Positions 18,431-28,263 of a stretch of DNA of 64,000 nucleotides are shown one piece after another. The position numbers and the translations under genes are program-made. The notes under the pieces were generated by a model. It was not told where the DNA came from, searched no databases, and was given only the letters and a program-made list of their open reading frames with translations. The first letter of the stretch is position 1; every line of letters begins with the position of its first letter. The DNA comes from Streptomyces sp. SAI-127 (GTDB taxonomy: Bacteria > Actinomycetota > Actinomycetes > Streptomycetales > Streptomycetaceae), in contig NZ_JARXYJ010000001.1 in the NCBI RefSeq assembly GCF_029894425.1, positions 6,406,501 through 6,470,500 of the forward strand, written 5' to 3'.

Positions 18431-19033
18431 ATGCCAGGAACCTTCGAACCGCTCCCCGGCGGCGGCGCGGCCGTCGCCCTCGACGACGTCGAGATCTCCA
18501 TCATCCGGTCGCTGGCCGTCCAGCTCCTGGAACTCATCGGCCCTGGCCCCGCCGAGGACGCCCCCGACGACCCCCTCGCCGAGCTCTTCGCGGACGGCCC
18601 GAGCGAGCCGCCGTCCGACCCGGTGCTCAAACGGCTGTTCCCGGACGCCTACAGCGACCCCGAGGGCACTCCCCAGGCCAAGGAGGCCGAGGAGCAGCGG
18701 GCGTACTCCTCGGAGTTCCGCCGTTACACCGAGAACGACCTGCGGACCGGCAAGCGCGAGAACGCCCTCGCGGTGGTCCGCTCCCTGGACGCGCTGAACT
18801 CCGCGGGCGAGGGCGGAGCGGTCCTCAAGCTGTCGACCGGTGAGTCCCAGCAGTGGCTCGGCGCCCTCAACGACCTGCGGCTCGCGATCGGCTCCCGCCT
18901 CGACATCACCGACGAGGAGGACACCGACCTCCTCTACCGGCTGCCGGACGAGGACCCCCGTAAGCCGATGGTGATGGCGTATCTGTGGCTGGGCGGTCTC
19001 CAGGAGACCCTCGTGACCACCCTTATGCCGTGA
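18431..19033 (+). CDS. DUF2017 domain-containing protein
   Basis: A 200-residue acidic helical protein starting at ATG 18431. Features include EISIIRSLAVQLLELIG near the N-terminus, a DPVLKRLFPDAYSDPEGTP motif and a C-terminal ITDEEDTDLLYRLPDEDPRK. It is consistently found downstream of clpS in actinobacteria, suggesting a link to Clp proteolysis, but its role is unknown. Cytoplasmic; no signal or membrane segment. Confidence 0.88.
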   Translation: MPGTFEPLPGGGAAVALDDVEISIIRSLAVQLLELIGPGPAEDAPDDPLAELFADGPSEPPSDPVLKRLFPDAYSDPEGTPQAKEAEEQRAYSSEFRRYTENDLRTGKRENALAVVRSLDALNSAGEGGAVLKLSTGESQQWLGALNDLRLAIGSRLDITDEEDTDLLYRLPDEDPRKPMVMAYLWLGGLQETLVTTLMP

Positions 19034-19375
19034 GATGTGACGGTTTCGTGCCCGTTTTTGAGGGTGATGTGTTCGCTCAGAGGACGCTCAAATCCGGATA
19101 ACGATCACGTCACCGCGCTGACGGCTTTCGCGTGTTCCGGGCGTCGTTTGTCCGCTTCTTCCTGTGACCTGTGCCATATGTCGCACAGGTGATCAACGTT
19201 GCGGCCGTGATAAATCTTCACGACCGCCCGGCGAACACCACCCGTATGTTCCGCCGGGTGCGCCACCGAGCCGGCAACCGCCGGCCAGGCACCACTCCAT
19301 CAATCCGGGGGGATCGAGATCCGGTCCGCGGCCGACGAAGGCCCGGGGCGGTATGGAGAAAGGCGCACCACAGAC
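19034..19375. promoter_or_regulatory. Intergenic region before amino-acid permease, with 24-bp palindrome
   Basis: A 342-bp gap with no convincing open frame. It contains a perfect 8-bp inverted repeat ACCTGTGC-N8-GCACAGGT at 19167-19190, symmetric enough for a dimeric repressor or activator. The remaining ~180 bp to the permease start would be a long leader; I see no riboswitch I can name. A GGAG-type site is weak near ATG 19376. Confidence 0.5.
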
Positions 19376-20818
19376 ATGACCTCCGCTCAGGTCGACACAG
19401 GCTCGTCAGGCTCGGAGAAGAGCTCCGAAGAGGGGTACGAGCGCGGACTCGGCAGCCGCCAGGTCCAGATGATCGCGATCGGCGGCGCCATCGGCGTCGG
19501 CCTCTTCCTCAACGCCGGGGCGAACATCGCCAAGGCCGGTCCGAGCCTCATCCTGATGTACGCCGTCGCCGGCGTGATCATCTTCTTCATCATGCGGGCA
19601 CTCGGCGAGCTGCTGCTCTACCGCCCGGTCTCCGGTTCCTTCGCGGAGTACTCCCGCGAATTCCTCGGCCCGTTCTTCGGCTACTTCACCGGCTGGACGT
19701 ACTGGCTGCTGTGGGTCGTCACCGGTATGGCCGAACTCACCGCCGCCGCGATCTACGTCAACTACTGGTTCCCGGCCGTCCCGCAGTGGACGACGGCCCT
19801 GGTCTTCCTGGTCGTCCTGTTCGTGGCCAACCTGATCTCGGTGAAGCTGTTCGGCGAGATCGAGTTCTGGTTCTCGATGATCAAGGTCACCGCCCTCATC
19901 GGCATGATCGTGATCGGTCTCGGCGTCCTCACCTTCGGCTTCAGCGCGGCCGGCGACACCGCCGCGGTCTCCAACCTCTGGGCCTTCGACGGCTTCTTCC
20001 CCAAGGGCATCGGCTCGTCCCTGATGACCCTGCAGGGCGTGATGTTCGCCTACCTCGCCGTCGAACTGGTCGGCGTGACCGCCGGTGAGTCCGAGAACCC
20101 CGAGAAGACCCTCCCCAAGGCGATCAACACCCTGCCCTGGCGCATCGGTCTCTTCTACGTCGGTGCCCTCACCGTCATCCTGTGCGTGGTGAAGTGGACC
20201 GAGTTCGCGGCCGGCGTCAGCCCCTTCGTCAAGGCCTTCGCCGTGATCGGCATCCCGGCGGGCGCCGGCATCGTGAACTTCGTCGTCCTCACCGCCGCGC
20301 TGTCCTCCTGCAACTCCGGCATGTACTCCACGGGCCGCATGCTGCGCACCCTGGCCGACAGCGGCGAGGCACCCCAGGCCTTCAACAAGCTCTCCGCGAC
20401 GCGGACGCCGGCACTGGCCATCACGGTCTCCGTGCTCTTCATGGGCATCGGCGTGGTGCTGAACTACGTCGTGCCGGAGAAGGCCTTCGGATACGTCGTC
20501 TCGGTCGCGACCGCGGCGGGCATCTGGACCTGGCTGATGATCCTGATCAGCCATGTGCGCTACCGCCGCGAGGTCGTGGCCGGCCGGCTGCCCGCCTCCT
20601 CCTTCCCGGCGCCGGGCGGCTCGGTCGGCAGCTGGATCGCCATCGTGTTCCTGCTCTTCGTGACCTGCCTGATCGCGTACGACCCCGACTCCCGCGTCTG
20701 TCTGTACGTGATGGCCGGATGGGCCGCCGCGCTGGGGATCGGCTGGGCCGTACTGAAGACCCGGAACCCGCGGATCACGGACCGGCGGGAGCCGGAGTTC
20801 GAGAAGGCCGCAGGCTAG
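19376..20818 (+). CDS. Amino acid permease (APC superfamily, AAT type)
   Basis: Integral membrane amino-acid/proton symporter of 480 residues with about 12 helices. The hallmark first helix is present (LGSRQVQMIAIGGAIGVGLF), followed by AGPSLILMYAVAG, the conserved GELLLYRPVSGSFAEY, GWTYWLLWVV and the TM6 region FAYLAVELVGVTAGESENPEKTLPKAI. This pattern resembles CycA, GabP and RocE transporters; the exact amino acid cannot be told. An acidic ~20-residue head precedes helix 1. It ends before a strong terminator. Confidence 0.92.
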   Translation: MTSAQVDTGSSGSEKSSEEGYERGLGSRQVQMIAIGGAIGVGLFLNAGANIAKAGPSLILMYAVAGVIIFFIMRALGELLLYRPVSGSFAEYSREFLGPFFGYFTGWTYWLLWVVTGMAELTAAAIYVNYWFPAVPQWTTALVFLVVLFVANLISVKLFGEIEFWFSMIKVTALIGMIVIGLGVLTFGFSAAGDTAAVSNLWAFDGFFPKGIGSSLMTLQGVMFAYLAVELVGVTAGESENPEKTLPKAINTLPWRIGLFYVGALTVILCVVKWTEFAAGVSPFVKAFAVIGIPAGAGIVNFVVLTAALSSCNSGMYSTGRMLRTLADSGEAPQAFNKLSATRTPALAITVSVLFMGIGVVLNYVVPEKAFGYVVSVATAAGIWTWLMILISHVRYRREVVAGRLPASSFPAPGGSVGSWIAIVFLLFVTCLIAYDPDSRVCLYVMAGWAAALGIGWAVLKTRNPRITDRREPEFEKAAG

Positions 20819-20855
20819 GAAGCCCGGCACACGTCCGGCACACGTCCGGCATGTG

Positions 20856-20890
20856 GGCCGCTGCGTACCGATCCTCGGTACGCAGCGGCC
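20856..20890 (+). terminator. Terminator between permease and mec
   Basis: Perfect 16-bp inverted repeat (GGCCGCTGCGTACCGA and its complement) around a 3-base TCC, followed by CTCTGCTTATCCTTTCC. A short direct repeat CACACGTCCGG lies just before it. It separates the permease from mec, whose ATG is only 20 bases later. Confidence 0.85.
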
Positions 20891-20910
20891 CTCTGCTTAT
20901 CCTTTCCGAC

Positions 20911-21333
20911 ATGCTGACCATCACCCAGGCCCTCGTCGACCAGATCGTCGCGCACGCGCGCAAGGACCACCCCGACGAGGCGTGCGGAGTCGTCGCCGGG
21001 CCGGCCGGATCGAACCGGCCCGAGCGGTTCATCCCGATGCTGAACGCGGCCATGTCGCCCACGTTCTACGAGTTCGACTCCGGCGACCTGCTCAAGCTCT
21101 ACCGCGAGATGGACGACCGCGACGAGGAGCCGGTGGTCATCTACCACTCCCACACCGCGACCGAGGCCTACCCGTCCCGCACGGACATCTCCTACGCCAA
21201 CGAACCCGGCGCCCACTACGTCCTGGTCTCGACGGCGGACACCGACGGCCTCGGCGACTTCCAGTTCCGCTCCTACCGGATCGTCGACGGCGAGGTCACC
21301 GAGGAGGAGGTCACGGTCGTCGAGGCATACTGA
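20911..21333 (+). CDS. mec: M67/JAMM metallopeptidase, Mec-type (CysO processing)
   Basis: Zinc isopeptidase-like enzyme of 140 residues. The JAMM motif is complete: Glu in DEACGVVAG, HSH in IYHSHTATEAYPSRTD and the Asp ten residues on. In M. tuberculosis Mec+ releases cysteine from the CysO-cysteine adduct and is encoded with cysO and cysM, the same gene set as here. ATG 20911 directly follows the terminator, so its promoter must overlap that hairpin or the gene has a leaderless or very short leader. A 9-bp inverted repeat begins at its stop codon (21331-21373). Confidence 0.92.
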   Translation: MLTITQALVDQIVAHARKDHPDEACGVVAGPAGSNRPERFIPMLNAAMSPTFYEFDSGDLLKLYREMDDRDEEPVVIYHSHTATEAYPSRTDISYANEPGAHYVLVSTADTDGLGDFQFRSYRIVDGEVTEEEVTVVEAY

Positions 21334-21412
21334 TCTCGCGATCCGGTCGGGAAGTATCCAGTATGCGAGATCACACTCCGGGATCCGGACCGGGAATCGA
21401 TACGATGAGCCC

Positions 21413-21508
21413 ATGGTTCTGAACGACGTGAGCGAGAAGACGCCGGGCATCCTGCTCGTGGCGCGGCTGCACGTCGACCTGTGCAGGCTGAACAGCGCCA
21501 TCTGTTGA
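21413..21508 (+). CDS. Cysteine-responsive leader peptide (putative), 31 residues
   Basis: A short ORF from ATG 21413 to TGA 21508, ending RLHVDLCRLNSAIC. This matches the actinobacterial family of small leader peptides placed before sulfur and cysteine genes, where ribosome stalling at Cys codons controls downstream expression. Here Cys codons are the eighth from last and the last before the stop, and cysO begins 89 bases later. TACGAT at 21401-21406 is a good -10 box, which would put transcription at or near the A of the ATG, so the mRNA is probably leaderless. No ribosome site precedes the start, which agrees. Confidence 0.75.
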   Translation: MVLNDVSEKTPGILLVARLHVDLCRLNSAIC

Positions 21509-21597
21509 CCTTCCCTGCCGCCGTACGGCCGTGAGCCGCGGCGCGCGTTCGCCGTGCGCCCACCGACCAGACCACTTTCCGACAGGAGCCCGCCACC

Positions 21598-21876
21598 ATG
21601 GCCATCGAGGTCCGCATCCCGACCATCCTCCGCACCTACACCGACGGGCAGAAGGCGGTGGAGGGCAACGGGAACACCCTCGCCGAGCTCTTCGCCGACC
21701 TCGAGACCCGGCATGCGGGCGTCCAGGCCCGCATCGTGGACGGCGGCGAGCTGCGCCGCTTCGTCAACGTCTACCTGAACGACGAGGACGTCCGCTTCCT
21801 CGACGGCATCAACACCAAGCTCACCGACGGCGACAACGTCACGATCCTGCCGGCCGTGGCCGGCGGTATGGCCTGA
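21598..21876 (+). CDS. cysO: CysO/MoaD-type sulfur carrier protein
   Basis: Ubiquitin-like sulfur carrier, 92 residues, which as a C-terminal thiocarboxylate donates sulfur to CysM. The beta-grasp fold is recognisable (VRIPTILRTYTDGQKAVEG, then FVNVYLNDEDVRFLDGINTKLTDGDNVTILPAVAGG). The chain ends Gly-Gly-Met-Ala instead of Gly-Gly, so two residues must be removed before activation; the adjacent Mec protease is the obvious candidate. Start ATG 21598 after CAGGAG. CysM begins 6 bases after its stop. Confidence 0.93.
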   Translation: MAIEVRIPTILRTYTDGQKAVEGNGNTLAELFADLETRHAGVQARIVDGGELRRFVNVYLNDEDVRFLDGINTKLTDGDNVTILPAVAGGMA

Positions 21877-22833
<957 letters not shown>

Positions 22834-22837
22834 CGTA

Positions 22838-23287
22838 CTACGTCGCCAGGTGACGGATCTGGTCCCACAGGACCGGGTCCACCACCCCCACCTTCCGCCG
22901 GAAGTCCCACACCGGCACCGCCCGCAGCTCGTCGGTCTCCAGGAAGCTCGCGCGCCCCTGCGCGTCCCCGACGGCACCGGGCGGCAGCGGGATGACCCCG
23001 GCCCGCTCGTCGTGGTACTTGCTGGTGATCTTCGCGACGGTCGCCCGCTTCCCGTGCACCGCGAGCACCAGACAGGGCCGGTCCTTGCCCCCGGGCCCGT
23101 CCTCGTACGGCACGTTCGCCCACCAGATCTCCGCGGGCCGCGGCCGGACCACGGTCCGCCCGGACGGACGGCCGACCCGGTCCGCGCGCCCCTTCGGCCG
23201 ACGCCCCCGGCCCCAGCCGTCCACGAGCGTGGCGACCAGCGCGAGCAGTACCACCGCCGCGAGCGCGAGCCACCAGGACGTGTCCAT
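22838..23287 (-). CDS. PemK/MazF-fold protein with N-terminal membrane anchor
   Basis: 149 residues. A single hydrophobic helix (WLALAAVVLLALVATLVDGW, about residues 5-25) precedes a PemK/MazF-like domain: RPAEIWWANVPYED, KDRPCLVLAV, AKITSKYHDERAGVIPLP and a C-terminal DPVLWDQIRHL. The family includes mRNA-cutting toxins, but no antitoxin gene is adjacent and membrane anchoring is unusual for a toxin. It may be a domesticated form. It converges with cysM, 4 bases between the stops. Confidence 0.85.
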   Translation of the reverse strand: MDTSWWLALAAVVLLALVATLVDGWGRGRRPKGRADRVGRPSGRTVVRPRPAEIWWANVPYEDGPGGKDRPCLVLAVHGKRATVAKITSKYHDERAGVIPLPPGAVGDAQGRASFLETDELRAVPVWDFRRKVGVVDPVLWDQIRHLAT

Positions 23288-23521
23288 GAGGACGACGTTA
23301 CCGGCGCGCGATCAGGCCCGCGCGCCCTCTGCGCAAGCCGTAAGCGCGCTCACACTCCCCACACGCCCCCGGTCCCTCCGAACCGGTGACACCACAGGTG
23401 AGTTCGCCCACAACAGCCCTTGGCGGAGGAGCGACCGGAGGTTTTGCGCCTTACGCTCGACGGACCGCACGACCCCCGTCTCCATCCCAGAAAAGTTCCC
23501 GCCAGCGGAGGTTTCTGCTTT

Positions 23522-24274
23522 ATGAAGCTCACCGTCGTCGGCTGCTCGGGGTCGTTCCCGTCCGCGGAATCGGCCTGCTCGAGCTACCTCGTCGAGGCCG
23601 ACGGCTTCCGGCTGCTTCTCGACATGGGCAACGGTGCCCTTGGCGAGCTGCAGCGCCACTGCGGTCTCTACGACCTCGACGCGATCTTCCTCAGCCATCT
23701 GCACGCCGACCACTGCATCGACATGTGCGCGTACTTCGTCGCGCGCTACTACCGCCACGACGGCGGCCGCTGCGACCCCATCCCGGTCTACGGCCCCGAG
23801 GGCACCGAACACCGCCTCACCACGGCCTACGCCGACACCCCCACCGCCTCCTCCATGAGCGAGGTCTTCGACTTCCACACGGTCAAGCCGTCCACCTTCG
23901 ACATCGGCCCGTTCACGGTCCACACGGAGCGAGTGGCGCACCCGGTGGAGGCGTACGGCATCCGCGTCGAGCACGGCGGGAAGTCCCTGACGTACTCCGG
24001 CGACACGGGTCTCAGCCCCGCCCTGACCGAACTCGCCCGCGACACCGACCTGTTCCTGTGCGAGGCGGCCTTCACGCACGGCAAGGAGAACATCCCCGAC
24101 CTGCACCTCAACGGCCGCGAGGCGGGTGAGACGGCGACCCGAGCAGGAGCCCGCCGCCTGGTCCTCACCCACATCCCCCCGTGGACCGACCCGCAGGTCA
24201 ACCTCGCCGACGCACAAGCGGTGTTCGACGGTCCGGTCTCCCTGGCGGTGCCAAGACTGTCGTACGACATCTAG
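23522..24274 (+). CDS. MBL-fold metallo-hydrolase (RNase Z-like)
   Basis: 250 residues from ATG 23522, preceded by GGAGG. The metallo-beta-lactamase metal motif is SHLHADHCID, with later ligands in YSGDTGLSP (Asp) and a C-terminal THIPPW (His). The opening MKLTVVGCSGSFP.AES is typical of the RNase Z/CpdP-like subgroup in actinobacteria. The substrate (tRNA end, cyclic nucleotide or other phosphodiester) is not determined. In-frame extension to 23420 lacks similarity. Confidence 0.9.
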   Translation: MKLTVVGCSGSFPSAESACSSYLVEADGFRLLLDMGNGALGELQRHCGLYDLDAIFLSHLHADHCIDMCAYFVARYYRHDGGRCDPIPVYGPEGTEHRLTTAYADTPTASSMSEVFDFHTVKPSTFDIGPFTVHTERVAHPVEAYGIRVEHGGKSLTYSGDTGLSPALTELARDTDLFLCEAAFTHGKENIPDLHLNGREAGETATRAGARRLVLTHIPPWTDPQVNLADAQAVFDGPVSLAVPRLSYDI

Positions 24275-24285
24275 CCCCAACGGCA

Positions 24286-24331
24286 TGACGAAGGCCCCCG
24301 GAGAGGTTCAGGACTCCGGGGGCCTTCGTCA
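24286..24331. terminator. Bidirectional terminator between MBL hydrolase and nagE
   Basis: Perfect 18-bp stem (TGACGAAGGCCCCCGGAG and complement) with a 10-base loop, midway between two convergent genes; it can serve both strands. Confidence 0.88.
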
Positions 24332-24346
24332 CGCTCCAGCCTGCTG

Positions 24347-25654
<1,308 letters not shown>

Positions 25655-25670
25655 AACTCCTCCATCGGGT

Positions 25671-25686
25671 GGTGGTCTACACCACT
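25671..25686. promoter_or_regulatory. DasR-responsive element (dre) 1, nagE side
   Basis: GGTGGTCTACACCACT matches the palindromic dre pattern around TGGTCTAGACCA with one central change. It ends 17 bp upstream of the nagE start; binding here should repress nagE until GlcN-6-phosphate releases DasR. Confidence 0.85.
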
Positions 25687-25687
25687 C

Positions 25688-25703
25688 AGTGGTGTAGACC
25701 TGT
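25688..25703. promoter_or_regulatory. DasR-responsive element (dre) 2, nagE side
   Basis: AGTGGTGTAGACCTGT lies one base after dre 1 and fits the same consensus. Two adjacent boxes suggest tight or cooperative DasR repression. Confidence 0.82.
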
Positions 25704-25796
25704 TGTACACGATGAGGGCGTTATAAGGAACCCGTCAATTCCGCAACCGGAGGACACCCTCCCTACCGCCCCTCCGGGGTTGGCGACCAACCACCA

Positions 25797-25812
25797 GGTG
25801 GTGTAGACCAGT
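25797..25812. promoter_or_regulatory. DasR-responsive element (dre) 3, nagF side
   Basis: GGTGGTGTAGACCAGT lies about 90 bp before nagF on the divergent side and fits the dre consensus, so nagE and nagF are likely co-regulated by DasR. Confidence 0.85.
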
Positions 25813-25902
25813 TACGGACGATTGGGTTGCTGTGACGTCATTTTCGGCACGTACGGCGCAATCGCTCGCGAAACTGGGCCCACCGTGCGTGAGGAGACCG
25901 AC

Positions 25903-26136
25903 ATGGCCACCAAGGCAGAGAAGATCGTCGCCGGACTCGGCGGTATCGACAACATCGAAGAGATCGAAGGCTGCATCACCCGCCTCCGCACCGAGGTCAT
26001 CGACCCCGGCAAGGTCGACGAAGCCGCCCTCAAGGCCGCCGGCGCCCACGGCGTCGTCAAGATGGGCACCGCCATCCAGGTCGTCATCGGCACCGACGCC
26101 GACCCCATCGCCGCGGAAATCGAAGACATGATGTAA
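25903..26136 (+). CDS. nagF: PTS system N-acetylglucosamine EIIB component
   Basis: 77-residue IIB phosphocarrier. The phosphorylated cysteine is Cys24 in [14 protein letters not shown], the usual IIB motif; the tail [20 protein letters not shown] completes the fold. It passes phosphate from IIA (elsewhere, Crr in Streptomyces) to sugar held by NagE. ATG 25903 follows GAGGAG. The frame could extend to 25822 but that part overlaps the promoter. Terminator follows. Confidence 0.95.
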   Translation: MATKAEKIVAGLGGIDNIEEIEGCITRLRTEVIDPGKVDEAALKAAGAHGVVKMGTAIQVVIGTDADPIAAEIEDMM

Positions 26137-26158
26137 GGACTGCAGCTCGTTCCGGCCA

Positions 26159-26187
26159 GGGGCCCCTCCCCTCACGGGAGGGGCCCC
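26159..26187 (+). terminator. Terminator after nagF
   Basis: Perfect 12-bp GC stem (GGGGCCCCTCCC and complement) with loop CTCAC, followed by TTCC; 22 bases after nagF stop. Confidence 0.87.
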
Positions 26188-26221
26188 TTCCGCATCCCCG
26201 TCTCCCGCTAGGCTCAACGCC

Positions 26222-26959
26222 ATGTCTCGAATCGACGGCCGCACCCCCGAACAACTCCGCCCGATCACCATCGAACGCGGCTGGAGCAAGCACGCCGAGG
26301 GCTCCGTCCTCGTCTCCTTCGGCGACACGAAGGTCTTCTGCACCGCCACCGTCAGCGAAGGCGTCCCCCGCTGGCGCAAGGGCAGCGGCGAGGGCTGGGT
26401 CACCGCCGAGTACTCCATGCTGCCCCGCGCCACCAACACCCGCGGCGACCGCGAATCCGTCCGCGGCAAGATCGGCGGCCGCACGCACGAGATCAGCCGC
26501 CTCATCGGCCGCTCCCTGCGCGCGGTCATCGACTACAAGGCGCTCGGCGAGAACACCATCGTCCTCGACTGCGACGTCCTCCAGGCCGACGGCGGCACCC
26601 GCACCGCGGCCATCACCGGCGCCTACGTCGCTCTCGCCGACGCCGTCGCCTGGGCCCAGGGCAAGAAGCTGGTCAAGGCCGGCCGCCAGCCGCTGACCGG
26701 AACCGTGAGCGCGGTCTCCGTCGGCATCGTCGGCGGAGTACCCCTCCTCGACCTCTGCTACGAGGAGGACGTGCGCGCCGACACCGACATGAACGTCGTC
26801 TGCACCGGCGACGGCCGCTTCGTCGAGGTCCAGGGCACCGCCGAGGCCGAGCCCTTCGCCCGCGACGAGCTCAACTCCCTCCTCGACCTCGCGGTGTCGG
26901 GCTGCTCGGAACTCGCTGTCCTGCAGAGCAAGGCGCTTGATACGGTCCTCGAAAAGTAA
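26222..26959 (+). CDS. rph: Ribonuclease PH
   Basis: 3'-5' phosphorolytic exoribonuclease that trims tRNA 3' ends; 245 residues. Conserved stretches are [32 protein letters not shown], the phosphate-binding [16 protein letters not shown] and [20 protein letters not shown]. Start ATG 26222. It is followed by a lipoprotein gene and rdgB; rph-rdgB adjacency is common in actinobacteria. Confidence 0.96.
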   Translation: MSRIDGRTPEQLRPITIERGWSKHAEGSVLVSFGDTKVFCTATVSEGVPRWRKGSGEGWVTAEYSMLPRATNTRGDRESVRGKIGGRTHEISRLIGRSLRAVIDYKALGENTIVLDCDVLQADGGTRTAAITGAYVALADAVAWAQGKKLVKAGRQPLTGTVSAVSVGIVGGVPLLDLCYEEDVRADTDMNVVCTGDGRFVEVQGTAEAEPFARDELNSLLDLAVSGCSELAVLQSKALDTVLEK

Positions 26960-27106
26960 AGGGACCGCCAAGAACGGTGGGTCGGCGCGCGCAACCCGAC
27001 CGGCCGCCCCGGCGTCTTCGGGAGTACGGGCGCCCGCTGTGCACAACGGGCGCCCGGCCAGTCAACGGGGGCCTCCTGAGGCCTGCCACAGGGAGGGAAC
27101 AGATCC

Positions 27107-27511
27107 ATGGCCGCGAGCCGACGCCGCCGTAGTCGCCATATCACCATCGCCGCCGCAGTGGCCGCCGTAGGACTCACGGTCGGCCTCACCACCGGCTGCG
27201 ACGCCGTCAGCAAGGCACTGGACTGCGTCCAGACCGCCGAGGCGGTCGCCGACAGCGTCACCGACCTCCAGCAGGCCGTGGAGAACGCGTCGAACGACCC
27301 GACCCAGATCGACGAGGCCCTCACCTCCATCGACCAGAACCTCGACGAGATCGGCGACAAGACCGACAACGCCGACGTCAACAAGGCGGTCGACAACCTC
27401 AGCGAGGCCGTGACCAACGTCCGTACGGCGGTCAAGAACGGCGACGAGACGCCGGACCTGAGCCCCATCACCGACGCGGCCGGCGAACTGACGAAGGTCT
27501 GCACGCCGTAA
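27107..27511 (+). CDS. Small lipoprotein, unknown function
   Basis: 134 residues. A basic start and hydrophobic core end in a lipobox (LTTGC), so Cys31 should be lipidated and the protein anchored outside the membrane. The mature part is acidic and helical with regular spacing (VADSVTDLQQAVENA, ALTSIDQNLDEIG, NLSEAVTNVRTAV), suggesting a coiled coil. Strong GGGAGG site before ATG 27107. Sits between rph and rdgB, possibly co-transcribed with rdgB 11 bases on. Confidence 0.82.
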   Translation: MAASRRRRSRHITIAAAVAAVGLTVGLTTGCDAVSKALDCVQTAEAVADSVTDLQQAVENASNDPTQIDEALTSIDQNLDEIGDKTDNADVNKAVDNLSEAVTNVRTAVKNGDETPDLSPITDAAGELTKVCTP

Positions 27512-27522
27512 TACTGGTGGGC

Positions 27523-28125
27523 ATGACCCGCCTGATCCTCGCCACGCGCAACGCCGGCAAAATCACCGAACTCCACGCGATCCTCGCCGACGCAGGTCTG
27601 CCGTTCGACCTCGTCGGCGCGGACGCGTACCCCGAGATCCCCGACGTCAAGGAAACCGGCGTCACCTTCGCGGAGAACGCACTCCTGAAGGCCCACGCCC
27701 TCGCCCGGGCAACGGGCCTGCCGGCGATCGCCGACGACTCGGGCCTGTGCGTCGACGTCCTGAACGGCGCCCCGGGTATCTTCTCGGCCCGCTGGTCGGG
27801 CACCCACGGAGACGACGGCGCGAACCTGAACCTGCTCCTGGCCCAACTGTCGGACATCGCCGACGAACACCGCGGCGCCCACTTCGCCTGCGCGGCGGCC
27901 CTGGCACTGCCGGACGGCACGGAGAGGGTGGTCGAGGGTCAGTTGAGGGGCGCCCTCCGCCACACCCCTGTCGGCACGAACGGCTTCGGCTACGACCCGA
28001 TCCTCCAGCCCGAGGGCGAGACACGGACCTGCGCCGAACTGTCCCCGGACGAGAAGAACGCGATCAGCCATCGGGGGAAGGCGTTTCGGGCGTTGGTGCC
28101 GGTGGTGCGGGAGTTGTTGGGCTGA
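27523..28125 (+). CDS. rdgB: Non-canonical purine NTP pyrophosphatase (RdgB/HAM1)
   Basis: Removes inosine and xanthosine triphosphates from the nucleotide pool; 200 residues from ATG 27523. Family motifs are LILATRNAGKITEL (N-terminal nucleotide loop), ETGVTFAENALLKA, IADDSGLCVDVLNGAPGIFSARW and the C-terminal GTNGFGYDPI and SHRGKAFRAL. A terminator hairpin follows 13 bases after the stop, then tRNA-Leu on the other strand. Confidence 0.95.
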   Translation: MTRLILATRNAGKITELHAILADAGLPFDLVGADAYPEIPDVKETGVTFAENALLKAHALARATGLPAIADDSGLCVDVLNGAPGIFSARWSGTHGDDGANLNLLLAQLSDIADEHRGAHFACAAALALPDGTERVVEGQLRGALRHTPVGTNGFGYDPILQPEGETRTCAELSPDEKNAISHRGKAFRALVPVVRELLG

Positions 28126-28138
28126 GGTGCACACGAGA

Positions 28139-28174
28139 ACGGCCTGCGCATCGTTGCTTCGATTCGCAGGCCGT
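28139..28174 (+). terminator. Terminator after rdgB
   Basis: Perfect 10-bp stem (ACGGCCTGCG / CGCAGGCCGT) with a 16-base loop. It may also end transcription of the tRNA coming from the opposite strand. Confidence 0.75.
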
Positions 28175-28179
28175 CTGTG

Positions 28180-28263
28180 TGCGGCGGAAGGGATTCGAAC
28201 CCTCAAGCCCGATCAAGGGCCACAGATCCTAAGTCTGCTGTGTCGCCATTGCACCACCGCCGC
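28180..28263 (-). tRNA. tRNA-Leu, anticodon TAG
   Basis: 84-nt class II tRNA on the minus strand. Acceptor GCGGCGG pairs with CCGCCGC, discriminator A. The anticodon loop reads CTTAGGA, giving anticodon TAG (decodes CUA, a rare codon in this genome type). A long variable arm (about 15 nt) and the T-loop TTCGAAT are present; CCA is not encoded. The first tRNA base coincides with the last base of the upstream HNH gene stop codon. Confidence 0.95.

Noticed and set aside
28180..28263. tRNA read as bldA-type tRNA-Leu(TAA)
   Set aside because: The anticodon loop CTTAGGA gives TAG, not TAA, so this is not bldA.
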